64,000 nt of DNA, from positions 310,001-374,000 of the forward strand of contig NZ_CP160388.1 of assembly GCF_040732315.1 (NCBI RefSeq). Reading direction: 5' to 3'. Under the pieces are notes generated by a model. The model had not been told where the DNA came from and searched no databases. It saw only the letters and a list, made by a program, of their open reading frames with translations. Source of the DNA: Oryzisolibacter sp. LB2S (GTDB taxonomy: Bacteria; Pseudomonadota; Gammaproteobacteria; Burkholderiales; Burkholderiaceae_C). The number at the start of each line of letters is the position of its first letter. Position 1 is the stretch's first letter. A program made the position numbers and the translations under genes. Positions 29,782-39,543 of the stretch are shown in pieces.

Positions 29782-30198
29782 ATGCTGCAACCTGCTCGCC
29801 GCAAGTTCCGCAAGGAGCAAAAAGGCCGCAACACCGGTATCGCCACGCGTGGCAACTCGGTGGCTTTCGGAGACTTCGGTCTCAAGTGCACGGACCGTGG
29901 CCGTCTGACGGCCCGCCAGATCGAGGCCGCACGTCGTGCGATCTCGCGTCACGTCAAGCGTGGCGGTCGCATCTGGATCCGCGTGTTCCCCGACAAGCCG
30001 ATCTCCACCAAGCCCGCCGAAGTGCGTATGGGTAACGGCAAGGGCAACCCCGAGTACTACGTGGCCGAAATCCAGCCCGGCAAGGTGGTGTTCGAGATCG
30101 TTGGCGTGCCCGAGGAACTGGCTCGCGAGGCGTTCCGCCTGGCCGCCGCCAAGCTGCCGCTGCGCACCACCTTTGTTGCACGTCAGATTGGCGCCTGA
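29782..30198 (+). CDS. rplP: 50S ribosomal protein L16
   Basis: Central-protuberance-side protein near the A-site tRNA. 138 residues, [19 protein letters not shown] and the conserved [19 protein letters not shown]. Two bases after rpsC. Confidence 0.99.
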   Translation: MLQPARRKFRKEQKGRNTGIATRGNSVAFGDFGLKCTDRGRLTARQIEAARRAISRHVKRGGRIWIRVFPDKPISTKPAEVRMGNGKGNPEYYVAEIQPGKVVFEIVGVPEELAREAFRLAAAKLPLRTTFVARQIGA

Positions 30199-30209
30199 GG
30201 AGAATCAAC

Positions 30210-30407
30210 ATGACCAAAGCTGCTGAACTCCGTCAGAAGGACGTCGCCGGCCTGGAGGCCGAAGTCAAGTCGCTGCAAAAGGCCCATTTCGGCCTGCGCA
30301 TGCAGAAGGCCACGCAACAGCTGGGCAACACCGCCACGCTGCGTGCCACGCGTCGCGACATCGCGCGCGCCAAGACCATTCTTGCTGAAAAGCAAGCCGC
30401 CAAGTGA
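30210..30407 (+). CDS. rpmC: 50S ribosomal protein L29
   Basis: Small two-helix protein near the tunnel exit. 65 residues with [20 protein letters not shown], the conserved core. GAGGAGA ribosome-binding site before ATG 30210. Confidence 0.98.
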   Translation: MTKAAELRQKDVAGLEAEVKSLQKAHFGLRMQKATQQLGNTATLRATRRDIARAKTILAEKQAAK

Positions 30408-30419
30408 TAGGAAGCGAAC

Positions 30420-30689
30420 ATGACGGAAGCTAAACCATCCCTCAAGCGCACCTTGGTTGGCAAGGTGGTCAGCGACAAGCGTGCCAAGACCGTGACCGTG
30501 CTCGTCGAGCGCCGCGTCAAGCACCCCATCTACGACAAGATCATGATCAAGTCGAGCAAGTACCACGCCCACGACGAGAACGGCGAGTACAAGATGGGTG
30601 ACACCATCGAGATCACGGAGAGCCGTCCGCTCTCCAAGACCAAGAACTGGGTGGCCACGCGTCTGGTGCAAAAGGCCGCACTGGTCTAA
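30420..30689 (+). CDS. rpsQ: 30S ribosomal protein S17
   Basis: Primary 16S rRNA-binding protein. 89 residues, [20 protein letters not shown] and the [18 protein letters not shown] block. It is the last gene of the cluster: rplN, rplX and rplE, which follow in most bacteria, are absent here, and a terminator and a peroxiredoxin gene follow instead. Confidence 0.99.
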   Translation: MTEAKPSLKRTLVGKVVSDKRAKTVTVLVERRVKHPIYDKIMIKSSKYHAHDENGEYKMGDTIEITESRPLSKTKNWVATRLVQKAALV

Positions 30690-30722
30690 GCCCAATCGGC
30701 ACCCGGGCAGCAATGCCCCATG

Positions 30723-30752
30723 AAACGACCCACAATGTGGGTCGTTTTTTTT
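30723..30752 (+). terminator. Rho-independent terminator after rpsQ
   Basis: AAACGACCCAC, loop AAT, GTGGGTCGT and a run of eight T. It ends the S10 operon transcript. Confidence 0.92.
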
Positions 30753-30772
30753 CACCCATACAGGAGTCACTC

Positions 30773-31282
30773 ATGATCAAGGTCGGAGACCAACTGCCCG
30801 CAACCACGCTGATGGAATATTCGGAAGTCGAGGGCAATGGCTGCAGCATCGGCCCCAATGCCGTCGATGTGCAGAAGGCCGCCGCGGGCAAGACCATTGC
30901 CCTGTTCGCCGTGCCGGGCGCCTTCACGCCGACCTGCTCGCAAAAGCATGTGCCGGGCTATGTGGAGCAGGCCGATGCGCTGAAGGCCGCCGGCGTCGAC
31001 GAGATCTGGTGCCTGGCCGTCAATGACGCCTTCGTCATGGGCGCCTGGGCGCGTGACCAGCAGACGGGCGGCAAGCTGCGCATGCTCGCCGACGGCGACG
31101 CTGCCTTCGCCAAGGCCACGGGCCTGACGCTGGACCTGACGGGCAAGGGCCTGGGCCTGCGCAGCAACCGCTATTCCATGCTCGTCAAGGACGGCAAGGT
31201 GGTCACGCTGAATGTCGAAGGCCCTGGCAAGTTCGAGGTCAGCGACGCCGCCACCATGTTGGCTCAGGCCAAGGCCCAGTAA
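30773..31282 (+). CDS. Peroxiredoxin (Prx5-like, thioredoxin-fold)
   Basis: Thiol peroxidase reducing hydrogen peroxide or organic peroxides. The peroxidatic motif is PGAFTPTC with Cys55, and 169 residues fits the Prx5/AhpE-like group named for redoxin-domain proteins. ATG 30773 is preceded by CAGGAG. The later Cys (EIWCLAV) might be a resolving residue, or an external thiol such as glutathione could serve. It lies after the S10 operon terminator and must have its own promoter or depend on read-through. Confidence 0.93.
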   Translation: MIKVGDQLPATTLMEYSEVEGNGCSIGPNAVDVQKAAAGKTIALFAVPGAFTPTCSQKHVPGYVEQADALKAAGVDEIWCLAVNDAFVMGAWARDQQTGGKLRMLADGDAAFAKATGLTLDLTGKGLGLRSNRYSMLVKDGKVVTLNVEGPGKFEVSDAATMLAQAKAQ

Positions 31283-31323
31283 GCCCCTGGCTGCGCCATG
31301 CCGCCGGAAGGGGCATGGCGTTC

Positions 31324-31376
31324 ACTATTGAAACAATAGCTACTGACGCTTACCCTGAAAGCGCTGAAGCCCAAAA
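31324..31376 (+). repeat. Dispersed two-hairpin repeat, copy F
   Basis: Hairpin 1 is CTATTG-AAA-CAATAG (31325-31339). Hairpin 2 is CGCTT/AAGCG, followed by CTGAAGCCCAAAA. It fills the space between the convergent peroxiredoxin and acetyltransferase genes, just next to the latter's stop. Confidence 0.75.
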
Positions 31377-31381
31377 TGACA

Positions 31382-31876
31382 TCAGATGATGTCGGCCTTC
31401 AGGTAGTGCGAACCCACGAGCGGGTTGTGATAGTAGGGTGGTATCTCCGCAAAGCCCAGCTCGGCGTACAGGGCGCGGGCCGCCTCCATGCTGTCGAGCG
31501 TGTCCAGGAGGATGCAGGCGTAGCCGGCGCGGCGCGCGGCATCCAGGATCGCCTCGGCCAGCTGGCGCCCCAGGCCGAAGCCACGGAACGCCTTGCGCAC
31601 GTACAGGCGCTTCATCTCGCAGGCGTTGGCGTAGTCCACGTTGTCCAGCGGGCGCATCGCGCAGCAGCCGGCAATGCTGCCGTCGACCTCGGCCAGCAGC
31701 AGCTGGCCGCGCGGCTCGGCGTAGTCGCCGGGCAGCTGGGCGAGTTCCTCGCCAAAGCCCTGAAACTCCAGGTCGACGTCCAGGCTTTCGGCGTACTCCA
31801 GAAAGATGGCGCGCACGGCGTCCATCTCATGCGGCTGGCTGGGGGTGAACAGGCGGATGGTGGGCTGTGAATCCAC
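31382..31876 (-). CDS. GNAT-family N-acetyltransferase
   Basis: Acetyl-CoA-dependent acetyltransferase of unknown substrate. The acetyl-CoA-binding motif A is visible as MKRLYVRKAFRGFGLGRQL, with R-G-F-G-L-G as the pyrophosphate loop; motif B follows as MEAARALYAELGFAEIPPYY. 164 residues, a normal single GNAT domain. It is convergent with the peroxiredoxin gene. Confidence 0.88.
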   Translation of the reverse strand: MDSQPTIRLFTPSQPHEMDAVRAIFLEYAESLDVDLEFQGFGEELAQLPGDYAEPRGQLLLAEVDGSIAGCCAMRPLDNVDYANACEMKRLYVRKAFRGFGLGRQLAEAILDAARRAGYACILLDTLDSMEAARALYAELGFAEIPPYYHNPLVGSHYLKADII

Positions 31877-31924
31877 TGCTGGGGCAGAAGCTGTTGGAGG
31901 GTGGCCGCCCAGTTTAGCGGCAAG

Positions 31925-32593
31925 TCAGACCGAGCCCAGGCCCGATACCCACCATGCGAGCGCGGAGCTCAGCGCCGCGAGCACGGCCGCGCCGGCGCGT
32001 GTCGCCGCGTCGTCGCGAGAGGCCGCCGTGGGCTGGCTCACCAGCTTGTCGCCATGGAGCATGGGGCGCACCAAGGCGTGGCGGCGCACCAGCACGTAGA
32101 AGGCGATGGCCAGAAGATGCAGGGCCACGAGGGCGATCAAGAGGTACTGGCCGACGTCGGAATGAAACCAGGTGGCCAGCCCCACGGTATCGCCGGAGAC
32201 AAAGCGCGCCAGCGGCCCGGCAAAGGCAATCTCGTCGTCGCTGAGCAGGCCGCTGGCCACCTGGGCGAGCAATGCGCCGAGCAGGGCGAACACGGACAAT
32301 GCCCCGAGCGGCGAGTGGCCCACGACCGGCTCGTCGGACCGGCCGCGCAGATAGCGCCAGAGCTGGGCCGGTGAATGCAGAAAGCTCGAGAAACGCGCCC
32401 AGCGCCCGCCGACCAGGCCCCAGACCAGGCGAAACAGCAGCAGGGCCAGCATGACATGGCCCAGCCACAGATGCCATTGCATGGCGTTGCCGCCGACCTT
32501 GGCGGTTGCGACCAGGGCCACCGTGGTGGCGGCCAGAAGCCAGTGAAACAGTCGGGTGGGCAGGTCCCAGACACGTACCTTGTGTTGCTGCAT
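31925..32593 (-). CDS. Cytochrome b561-type membrane protein
   Basis: Di-haem cytochrome b of the b561/hydrogenase-b type, transferring electrons between quinone and a periplasmic partner. Four to five transmembrane segments; candidate haem ligands are His in TRLFHWLLA, HLWLGHVML, and WFHSDVGQYLLIALVALHLL. 222 residues. It is divergent from the cytochrome c' gene at 32758, the typical pairing of a cytochrome b561 with a class II cytochrome c, so the two probably act together. Confidence 0.88.
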   Translation of the reverse strand: MQQHKVRVWDLPTRLFHWLLAATTVALVATAKVGGNAMQWHLWLGHVMLALLLFRLVWGLVGGRWARFSSFLHSPAQLWRYLRGRSDEPVVGHSPLGALSVFALLGALLAQVASGLLSDDEIAFAGPLARFVSGDTVGLATWFHSDVGQYLLIALVALHLLAIAFYVLVRRHALVRPMLHGDKLVSQPTAASRDDAATRAGAAVLAALSSALAWWVSGLGSV

Positions 32594-32757
32594 GTGGAGC
32601 GGAGATCAAACCGGAGACTGCGCGCATTGTGCCCACCATGCCCTGTGGGCCTGGCTGGATATCCGAGGAAACCCAGGGGTCGGACACATGGGCTTTACGT
32701 TGGCTGGGGATACTCGCGGCGGCCGCATCGCGGCCTCATTGCACAAGCCCCAAGAAG

Positions 32758-33228
32758 ATGAAGCACATGACATTCAAGACCACCGTTGCCGCAGTTGCCG
32801 CGGCCGCATGCACCCTGCTGGCCCTGCCCGCCAGCGCCCAGTTCGCGAAGGCCGAGGAGGCCATCAAGTACCGCCAGGGCAGCCTGTTCGTGATCGGCCA
32901 GCATTTCGGCCGCATCGGCGCCATGGTCAACGGCAAGCTGCCGTTCGACGCCAAGGCGGCGCAGGACAACGCCGACATCGTCGCCGCCATGGCGGCCCTG
33001 CCCTGGGCGGGGTTCGGTCCGGGTACGGACAAGGGCGCGCCGCACAAGGCCAAGCCGGCCGTGTGGAGCGAGCAGGCCAAGTTCAACGAACATGCCCAGA
33101 CCTTCCAGACCGAGGCCGGCAAGCTCGCCGCCGCCGCCAGGACGGGCAAGCTCGATCAGATCAAGGCCGCCTTCGGCCCCGCGGCGCAGTCGTGCAAGTC
33201 CTGCCACGACGCGTTCCGCAACCGCTGA
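32758..33228 (+). CDS. Class II cytochrome c (c'/c-556 type)
   Basis: Periplasmic four-helix-bundle cytochrome. The signal peptide is cleaved near LPASAQ. A single haem site CKSCH lies close to the C-terminus (SCKSCHDAFRNR), which defines class II. 156 residues from ATG 32758; ATG 32767 three codons later is equally possible. The neighbouring divergent cytochrome b suggests a shared redox chain. NO binding or electron transfer cannot be told apart from sequence. Confidence 0.92.
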   Translation: MKHMTFKTTVAAVAAAACTLLALPASAQFAKAEEAIKYRQGSLFVIGQHFGRIGAMVNGKLPFDAKAAQDNADIVAAMAALPWAGFGPGTDKGAPHKAKPAVWSEQAKFNEHAQTFQTEAGKLAAAARTGKLDQIKAAFGPAAQSCKSCHDAFRNR

Positions 33229-33235
33229 TCTACTG

Positions 33236-33268
33236 CGTTATTGATAGCTGCGCACGCTTGCTGCGCAA
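33236..33268 (+). repeat. Dispersed two-hairpin repeat, copy G (degenerate)
   Basis: GTTATTGATAGCTGCGCACGCTTGCTGCGC keeps the ATAGCT and CGCTTG core in the right order and spacing, but the stems are poorly formed. It lies directly in front of a bidirectional terminator. Confidence 0.5.
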
Positions 33269-33270
33269 AG

Positions 33271-33305
33271 AAAAAGGCCGGTTTTCAATGAAAACCGGCC
33301 TTTTT
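33271..33305. terminator. Bidirectional Rho-independent terminator
   Basis: AAAAAGGCCGGTTTTC, loop AAT, and the exact complement ending in TTTTT. It is shared by the convergent cytochrome c and TlpA-like genes. Confidence 0.92.
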
Positions 33306-33322
33306 GTCGAGGCTGCTCTGTG

Positions 33323-33826
33323 TCAGGCTTCGGCCAGCAGGCGCTCGATGAGCTTGTGCAGCTCGCCAAAGTCCGGCGCACCCACATAGCTCTTCACGAT
33401 CTCGCCGCGCTTGTTGACGATGTACGTGGTGGGCGTGAGCTTGACGTCGCCCCAGGCTTTGGCCACGGCGCCGGTGTTGTCGATGGCGACCTTGAACGGC
33501 AGCTTGCGCGTCTCGGTGAAGTTGACCACGTAACTCGGCGGGTCGTAGCTCATGGCCACCGCCAGGGTCTCGAAGCCTTGGCCCCTGAACTTCTCGTAGG
33601 TGGCGACGATGTCGGGCATCTCGGCCACGCAGGTGGTGCAGCTGGTCGCCCAGAAGTTCACGAGCGTCACCTTGCCCCTGAGATCGGCCGTGGTCTGCTG
33701 CGAGCCATCGAGCAGCACGAAGGTCGACTGCGGCGCCTCCGACGTGCCCGAGCCCGACACAATGACTGCACCTACGGCGGCAACCGCTGCGATGGCGCCG
33801 GCCGCGAGCCACTGTCTGACTTTCAT
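33323..33826 (-). CDS. TlpA-family thiol-disulfide oxidoreductase
   Basis: Membrane-anchored or secreted thioredoxin-like protein of the periplasm, typically supporting cytochrome c maturation or copper-site assembly. An N-terminal hydrophobic signal-anchor (residues 6-24) is followed by a thioredoxin fold with the redox motif NFWATSCTTC (Cys63 and Cys66) and the cis-Pro region LTPTTYIVNKRG. 167 residues from ATG 33826. Its convergent neighbour encodes a cytochrome c. Confidence 0.9.
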   Translation of the reverse strand: MKVRQWLAAGAIAAVAAVGAVIVSGSGTSEAPQSTFVLLDGSQQTTADLRGKVTLVNFWATSCTTCVAEMPDIVATYEKFRGQGFETLAVAMSYDPPSYVVNFTETRKLPFKVAIDNTGAVAKAWGDVKLTPTTYIVNKRGEIVKSYVGAPDFGELHKLIERLLAEA

Positions 33827-34014
33827 TCCTGGTTCCTTGCTGTGCGTCGATGAAGGGCGTGGCCCCGGGCGGCCATTGTGCCGCAGGCGCCGAACCACGC
33901 CGCTGTGCATGGGATTGGCCCCGCGGCGAAAAAGTTCGCGGCCGCCCGCGCCGCCCCTGGCTCCGGCGCCGGCCCACCGGGTGCGCGGCGATAATGCAGG
34001 CCATTGCCGCCACC

Positions 34015-34422
34015 ATGAACACACGCATTCTTCTCATCGCCCATGCCCCGTTGGCCAATGCGCTGCGTGACTGCGCGCTGCATGTGTTTCCCGATTGTGC
34101 GGACGATGTGCTGGCCCTCGATGTCGTGGCCCATGAGCCGCCGGAGCAGACGCTGGCCACGGCGCGGGCGTTGCTCGCGCGCGAGGATGCGTCGCCCGTG
34201 CTGGTGCTGGCCGACGTGCTCGGCGCCACGCCGTGCAACGTGGCCCAGCGCCTGGTCGACGATGTGCATTCCTGCCTGGTCGCGGGCGTGAACCTGCCCA
34301 TGCTGCTGCGCGCCGTGTGCTATCGCGCCGAGCCCCTCGAGGCGCTGGCCGCGCGCGCCCTGGCCGGCGCGACCCAGGGCGTGGTGCGCGTGGCGGCGGC
34401 CAAACCCAACACTCAGCCATGA
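34015..34422 (+). CDS. PTS EIIA component, mannose (Man) family
   Basis: Phosphocarrier of the EIIA-Man fold. The phosphorylated His is at residue 10 (MNTRILLIAHAPLA), as in E. coli ManX, and VLADVLGATPCNVA is the conserved follow-up motif. 135 residues, EIIA domain only. Its stop overlaps the HPr start (ATGA). No EIIB, EIIC or EIID gene is near, so its role is more likely regulatory than sugar uptake, as in other betaproteobacteria. An ATG eight codons upstream is possible but lacks a ribosome-binding site. Confidence 0.92.
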   Translation: MNTRILLIAHAPLANALRDCALHVFPDCADDVLALDVVAHEPPEQTLATARALLAREDASPVLVLADVLGATPCNVAQRLVDDVHSCLVAGVNLPMLLRAVCYRAEPLEALAARALAGATQGVVRVAAAKPNTQP

Positions 34423-34688
34423 TCAAGACCACCACCACCATCACCAACAAGCTGGGCCTGCATGCCCGCGCATCGGCCAAGTTCACCAAGCTCGCCGGCG
34501 GCTACCCGTGCGAGGTGTGGATGAGCAAGGGCGAGCGCCGCATCAACGCCAAAAGCATCATGGGCGTGATGATGCTGGCCGCCGGCGTCGGCTCGCAGGT
34601 CGACATCGAAACCGATGGGCCCCAGGAGCAGGAGGCCATGGATGCCCTGCTCGCGCTGATCGAGGACAAGTTCGGCGAAGGCGAATAG
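34419..34688 (+). CDS. ptsH: Phosphocarrier protein HPr
   Basis: Carries phosphate from Enzyme I to EIIA. 89 residues with the active His15 (NKLGLHARASAKF) and the regulatory Ser46 (NAKSIMGVMML), which in betaproteobacteria is a substrate for HPr kinase/phosphorylase. It overlaps the EIIA gene by four bases and lies 22 bases before the Enzyme I gene. Confidence 0.97.
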   Translation: MIKTTTTITNKLGLHARASAKFTKLAGGYPCEVWMSKGERRINAKSIMGVMMLAAGVGSQVDIETDGPQEQEAMDALLALIEDKFGEGE

Positions 34689-34710
34689 GCAAGCAACGGG
34701 CGAGGCGCAC

Positions 34711-36483
34711 ATGACCTTCTCCATCCACGGACTGGCCGTCGCACGCGGCATTGCCATTGGACGCGCGGTGCTCGCCGCGTCAGGCCGCATGGAGGTCGCG
34801 CATTACTTCATCGAGCCGCACCAGGTTCAGGACGAGATTGCGCGCGTGCGCAATGGCCGCAACGCCGTCATTGACGAGCTGCAGCGCCTGCGTGACGACC
34901 TGCCGGCGGACGCGCCCGCGGAGCTCGCGGCGCTGCTGGACGTGCATCTCATGCTGCTGCAGGACGAGATGCTGGTCAGCGGCGTCAAGCACTGGATCAC
35001 CGACCGTCTCTACAACGCCGAATGGGCGCTGACCACGCAGCTTGAGATCATCAGCCGGCAGTTCGACGAGATGGAGGACGACTACCTGCGCGAGCGCAAG
35101 GCCGATCTGGAGCAGGTGGTCGAGCGCATTCTGCGGCGCATGCGGGGCGTGGCCGGCCCGGTGGCGCCGCCGCCCTCGAGCCCGCGCCGCCAGGCCGAGG
35201 CCGGCGCCGAGGCCGAATACCTGCAGGGCGATGCCGCCGATGTGCCGCTGGTGCTGGTGGCGCACGATCTGTCGCCGGCCGACATGCTGCAGTTCAAGCG
35301 CAGCGTGTTCGCGGGCTTCATCACCGACGTGGGCGGCAAGACCAGCCACACGGCCATCGTCGCGCGCAGCATGGACATTCCGGCCGTCGTCGGCGCGCGC
35401 AGCGCGAGTCAGCTCGTGCGCCAGGACGACTGGATCATCGTCGACGGCGATGCGGGCGCCATCATCGTCGACCCTTCGCCCATCATCCTGGCCGAGTACC
35501 GCTTCCGCCAGCGCGAGATCGACCTTGAGCGCGAGCGGCTCACCCGGCTGCGCCACACGCCGGCCGTCACGCTCGATGCGCAGGCCATCGAACTGCAGGC
35601 CAACATCGAGCAGCCCGGCGATGTCGCGGCCGCGCTGCGTGCGGGTGCCGAGGGCATAGGCCTGTTCCGCAGCGAATTCCTGTTCATGGGGCGTGGCGGG
35701 CGCCTGCCCGACGAGGAGGAGCAATACCGCGCCTACCGCGAGGCCGTGGAGGGCATGCAGGGCCGGCCCGTCACCATACGCACCATCGACGTCGGCGCGG
35801 ACAAGCCGCTGGACAAGGGCCACAAGGACAACTCGCTCAACCCCGCGCTGGGCCTGCGCGCCATCCGCTGGAGCCTGGCCGAGCCGACCATGTTCCGCAC
35901 CCAGCTGCGTGCCATGCTGCGCGCGGCCGCCCATGGGCCGGTGCGAGTGCTGTTTCCCATGCTGGCCCATGTGAACGAGATCCGCCAGGTGCTGGCCCAG
36001 GTGGACCTGGCGCGCGCCGAGCTCGACGCGCGCGGCGTGGCCTATGGCCCAGTGCAGCTGGGCGCCATGATCGAGGTGCCGGCTGCGGCGCTCATGGTCG
36101 AGCAGTTCCTGCGCCATTTCGACTATCTCTCGATCGGCACCAACGACCTGATCCAGTACACCCTGGCCATCGACCGGGCCGACGAGGCCGTCGCCGAGCT
36201 GTACGACCCACTGCACCCGGCCGTGCTGCGCCTGGTTTCCGACGTGATCGCCGCGGGCGCGCGCCAAGGCAAGAGCGTGAGCGTGTGCGGCGAGATGGCC
36301 GGCGACGTCGCCATGACCCGGCTGCTGCTGGGCCTGGGCCTGCGCAGCTTCTCCATGCAGCCGGCGCAGATTCTTGCGGTCAAGCAGGAGGTGCTGCGCG
36401 CCGATGTGCGCAGGCTCGCCGACTGGGCGCAGCAGGTGCTGACGGCCGATGAGCCCGCGACGGTGATGAATCCACCGTCATAG
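34711..36483 (+). CDS. ptsI: Phosphoenolpyruvate-protein phosphotransferase (PTS Enzyme I)
   Basis: Transfers phosphate from PEP to HPr. 590 residues: N-terminal HPr-binding and phosphohistidine domains with the active His in GGKTSHTAIVAR, and the C-terminal PEP-binding barrel with LFRSEFLFMGR, IGTNDLIQYTLAIDRADE and the Cys motif SVCGEMAGD. No N-terminal GAF domain is present, so it is ptsI rather than the nitrogen-type ptsP. Last gene of the EIIA-HPr-EI operon. Confidence 0.97.
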   Translation: MTFSIHGLAVARGIAIGRAVLAASGRMEVAHYFIEPHQVQDEIARVRNGRNAVIDELQRLRDDLPADAPAELAALLDVHLMLLQDEMLVSGVKHWITDRLYNAEWALTTQLEIISRQFDEMEDDYLRERKADLEQVVERILRRMRGVAGPVAPPPSSPRRQAEAGAEAEYLQGDAADVPLVLVAHDLSPADMLQFKRSVFAGFITDVGGKTSHTAIVARSMDIPAVVGARSASQLVRQDDWIIVDGDAGAIIVDPSPIILAEYRFRQREIDLERERLTRLRHTPAVTLDAQAIELQANIEQPGDVAAALRAGAEGIGLFRSEFLFMGRGGRLPDEEEQYRAYREAVEGMQGRPVTIRTIDVGADKPLDKGHKDNSLNPALGLRAIRWSLAEPTMFRTQLRAMLRAAAHGPVRVLFPMLAHVNEIRQVLAQVDLARAELDARGVAYGPVQLGAMIEVPAAALMVEQFLRHFDYLSIGTNDLIQYTLAIDRADEAVAELYDPLHPAVLRLVSDVIAAGARQGKSVSVCGEMAGDVAMTRLLLGLGLRSFSMQPAQILAVKQEVLRADVRRLADWAQQVLTADEPATVMNPPS

Positions 36484-36486
36484 TGT

Positions 36487-36526
36487 GCTATTCATTGAAT
36501 AGCTTTCGACGCTTGATGGGCGGGCC
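36487..36526 (+). repeat. Dispersed two-hairpin repeat, copy H
   Basis: Hairpin 1 is GCTATTC-ATT-GAATAGC (36487-36503), the best copy of that element here. The second part keeps GACGCTTGATGGGCGGG without a full stem. It lies four bases after the ptsI stop, between convergent genes. Confidence 0.7.
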
Positions 36527-36570
36527 GTAGAGCCGATTTAGACTTGAAAAGTGCGCCCCGTGGACAAGGC

Positions 36571-37287
36571 TCAAGGCGCCAGCCGCCGTGCCAGCTGCCG
36601 GCCCAGCACGGCGGCCACCTCGTCCCAGCTGCAGTGCACGCCCACCGATGCCATGTCCACGGTTTGCAGGCCCGCGTAGCCGCAGGGGTTGATGCGGGAA
36701 TAGGGTTCGAGATCCATGGCCACGTTCAGGGCCAGGCCGTGGTAGGTGCAGTGGCGCGCGACCTTGATGCCAAGCGCCGCAATCTTGCCCAGGCCGGTGA
36801 ACACCGGTTCGGGGCGCCGGCCCCTGTCGCCGTCATCGCCGCGCCTTTGCGGGCGCTGCGCCAGCTGCGCATGGCCGCCGGGATCGTCCAGCCGCACATA
36901 GATGCCGGGCGCGCCGTCCACACGGTGCCCCGTGAGGCCGAAATGGCCCAGGGTGCGGATGACGGCGTCCTCCATGCGAAAGACAAATTCCTTCACGTAG
37001 TAGCCCGCGCGCTGCAGATCGATGAGCGGGTAGGCCACCACCTGGCCCGGCCCGTGGTAGGTGACCTGGCCGCCGCGATTGGTCTCCACCACGGGGATGG
37101 AGCCGGGCGCAAGAATATGGGTATTTTTGCCCGCAAACCCTTGCGTATAAACCGCAGGGTGCTCGCATATCCATAGTTCATCTGGCGTGTCGCCGGCGCG
37201 CAGCTCGGTGAAGCGGCGCATGGCCTCCAGGGTCGGGACATAGTCCACGCGCCCCAGCATGCGCAGCTCAGGCGCTGCGCCCTTCAC
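36571..37287 (-). CDS. lipB: Octanoyltransferase LipB
   Basis: Transfers octanoyl from acyl carrier protein to lipoyl domains, the first step of lipoate synthesis. Signature [20 protein letters not shown], catalytic Lys in [12 protein letters not shown] and catalytic Cys in [12 protein letters not shown] 37287 overlaps the stop of the upstream DUF493 gene by four bases, so it is chosen over ATG 37260. A Gln/Arg/Gly/Asp-rich insertion of about 30 residues follows [10 protein letters not shown], just ahead of the catalytic Lys; E. coli LipB has no such segment. lipA is not in view. Confidence 0.95.
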   Translation of the reverse strand: MKGAAPELRMLGRVDYVPTLEAMRRFTELRAGDTPDELWICEHPAVYTQGFAGKNTHILAPGSIPVVETNRGGQVTYHGPGQVVAYPLIDLQRAGYYVKEFVFRMEDAVIRTLGHFGLTGHRVDGAPGIYVRLDDPGGHAQLAQRPQRRGDDGDRGRRPEPVFTGLGKIAALGIKVARHCTYHGLALNVAMDLEPYSRINPCGYAGLQTVDMASVGVHCSWDEVAAVLGRQLARRLAP

Positions 37288-37580
37288 AGCACGACCTTGA
37301 CCATGGGATGGGAGGTCAGCGCGCGGTAGAGCTCGTCGAGCTGCTCGCGGCTGGTGGCGGTCACGGTGATGGTCACACCCAGGTAGTTGCCGCCGCGGCT
37401 GTCGCGCAGCTCCACCGTGGAGGGGTCGAACTCCGGATCGAAGCGGCGTGCCACCTCGATCACGGCATGCACAAAGCCGTTCACGTTGGCCCCCATGACC
37501 TTGATGGGAAAGCGCGAGGGGTACTCGATCAGCGAGTCCTTGCGAGGATCGGATGCGGCGGTATCGGAGGGCGTGGTCAT
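37284..37580 (-). CDS. DUF493 (YbeD-like) family protein
   Basis: Small ACT-like cytosolic protein regularly found beside lipB. 98 residues with [17 protein letters not shown] and the conserved [17 protein letters not shown] 37580 is selected; the upstream open frame lacks similarity. Its function is not established; the four-base overlap with lipB suggests a role connected to lipoate attachment. Confidence 0.9.
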   Translation of the reverse strand: MTTPSDTAASDPRKDSLIEYPSRFPIKVMGANVNGFVHAVIEVARRFDPEFDPSTVELRDSRGGNYLGVTITVTATSREQLDELYRALTSHPMVKVVL

Positions 37581-37772
37581 GAAGTTGTTGGCCGAGAGAG
37601 TTGGGGGGAAGAATGCTTGCGCGTGCGCAGGCCCGTGGGAACTGCAATACCACAGATGCCAAACGACAGACTTGCATCGTCTTTTTGGAGGGGATGCGTT
37701 GGTCGGCCACCACAGTGCGTCGCCGCTGCCTGGGAAATCACCGCCAACAATCGCCGTCAACCAAGGGCGCCA

Positions 37773-37802
37773 TTGTGGGCCGGCCGGGTTTGTACCTATA
37801 AT
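37773..37802 (+). promoter_or_regulatory. Probable promoter of the atp operon
   Basis: TTGTGG (37773-37778) and a perfect -10 box TATAAT (37797-37802), 18 bases apart, 28 bases before the atpI start. It lies in the 249-base gap between divergent DUF493 and atpI genes; nothing else was recognised in that gap. Confidence 0.65.
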
Positions 37803-37829
37803 CAATGGCTTTGTGAGGGTCTTGGATAA

Positions 37830-38318
37830 GTGGCGCAGCCATCCACCCGCGAGAAAACATCCGCCTCTGAGACTGCATCTGAGGACGAAGGTTCCGACTT
37901 CAAGCCCCTGACCGCTGAAGAAGCGCAGGAATGGCGCAGTCGCCAACCGATCGTCTCTGTCTGGCGCATCGTCGGACTGCAGGCGCTGGTGGGGGTGCTG
38001 GTGGTGTTGTTGGCCTGGTTACTGACGGGGCGCTCGCAAGTGGCATGGTCCGCCGGATACGGGGCCTTGTCCGTGGTGTTGCCGGCGGCGCTTTTTGCGC
38101 GCGGCATGGCGCGCAAGCGTCACTCCGCCGGGGCGGCCATGGTTGGCCTGTTCGGCTGGGAGTTTGTGAAGATTGCTTTGACCGTCGCCATGCTGGCGGC
38201 GGCGCCCAGGCTGGTGCCGGGGCTCAGTTGGCTGGCTTTGCTGGCCGGCATGGTGGTAACGATGAAAACGTACTGGGTTGCGCTGCTGGTGCGCCCCGGT
38301 GTCCGACGAACTGATTGA
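37830..38318 (+). CDS. atpI: ATP synthase subunit I
   Basis: Small membrane protein that assists assembly of the c-ring. 162 residues with an acidic cytoplasmic N-terminus and four hydrophobic segments, including SAGYGALSVVLPAALFARGM, which is typical of betaproteobacterial AtpI. GTG 37830 is the likely start. First gene of a complete atpIBEFHAGDC operon. Confidence 0.9.
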   Translation: MAQPSTREKTSASETASEDEGSDFKPLTAEEAQEWRSRQPIVSVWRIVGLQALVGVLVVLLAWLLTGRSQVAWSAGYGALSVVLPAALFARGMARKRHSAGAAMVGLFGWEFVKIALTVAMLAAAPRLVPGLSWLALLAGMVVTMKTYWVALLVRPGVRRTD

Positions 38319-38340
38319 TATTTGAGAGAAGAGTAGTCCG

Positions 38341-39506
<1,166 letters not shown>

Positions 39507-39543
39507 GCGCTCCGATCAACGCCCAGAATAGAAAGGTGTTGCC

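Noticed and set aside
34015..34422. Sugar-specific mannose transporter component
   Set aside because: No EIIB, EIIC or EIID gene accompanies it; only the phosphorelay part is present.
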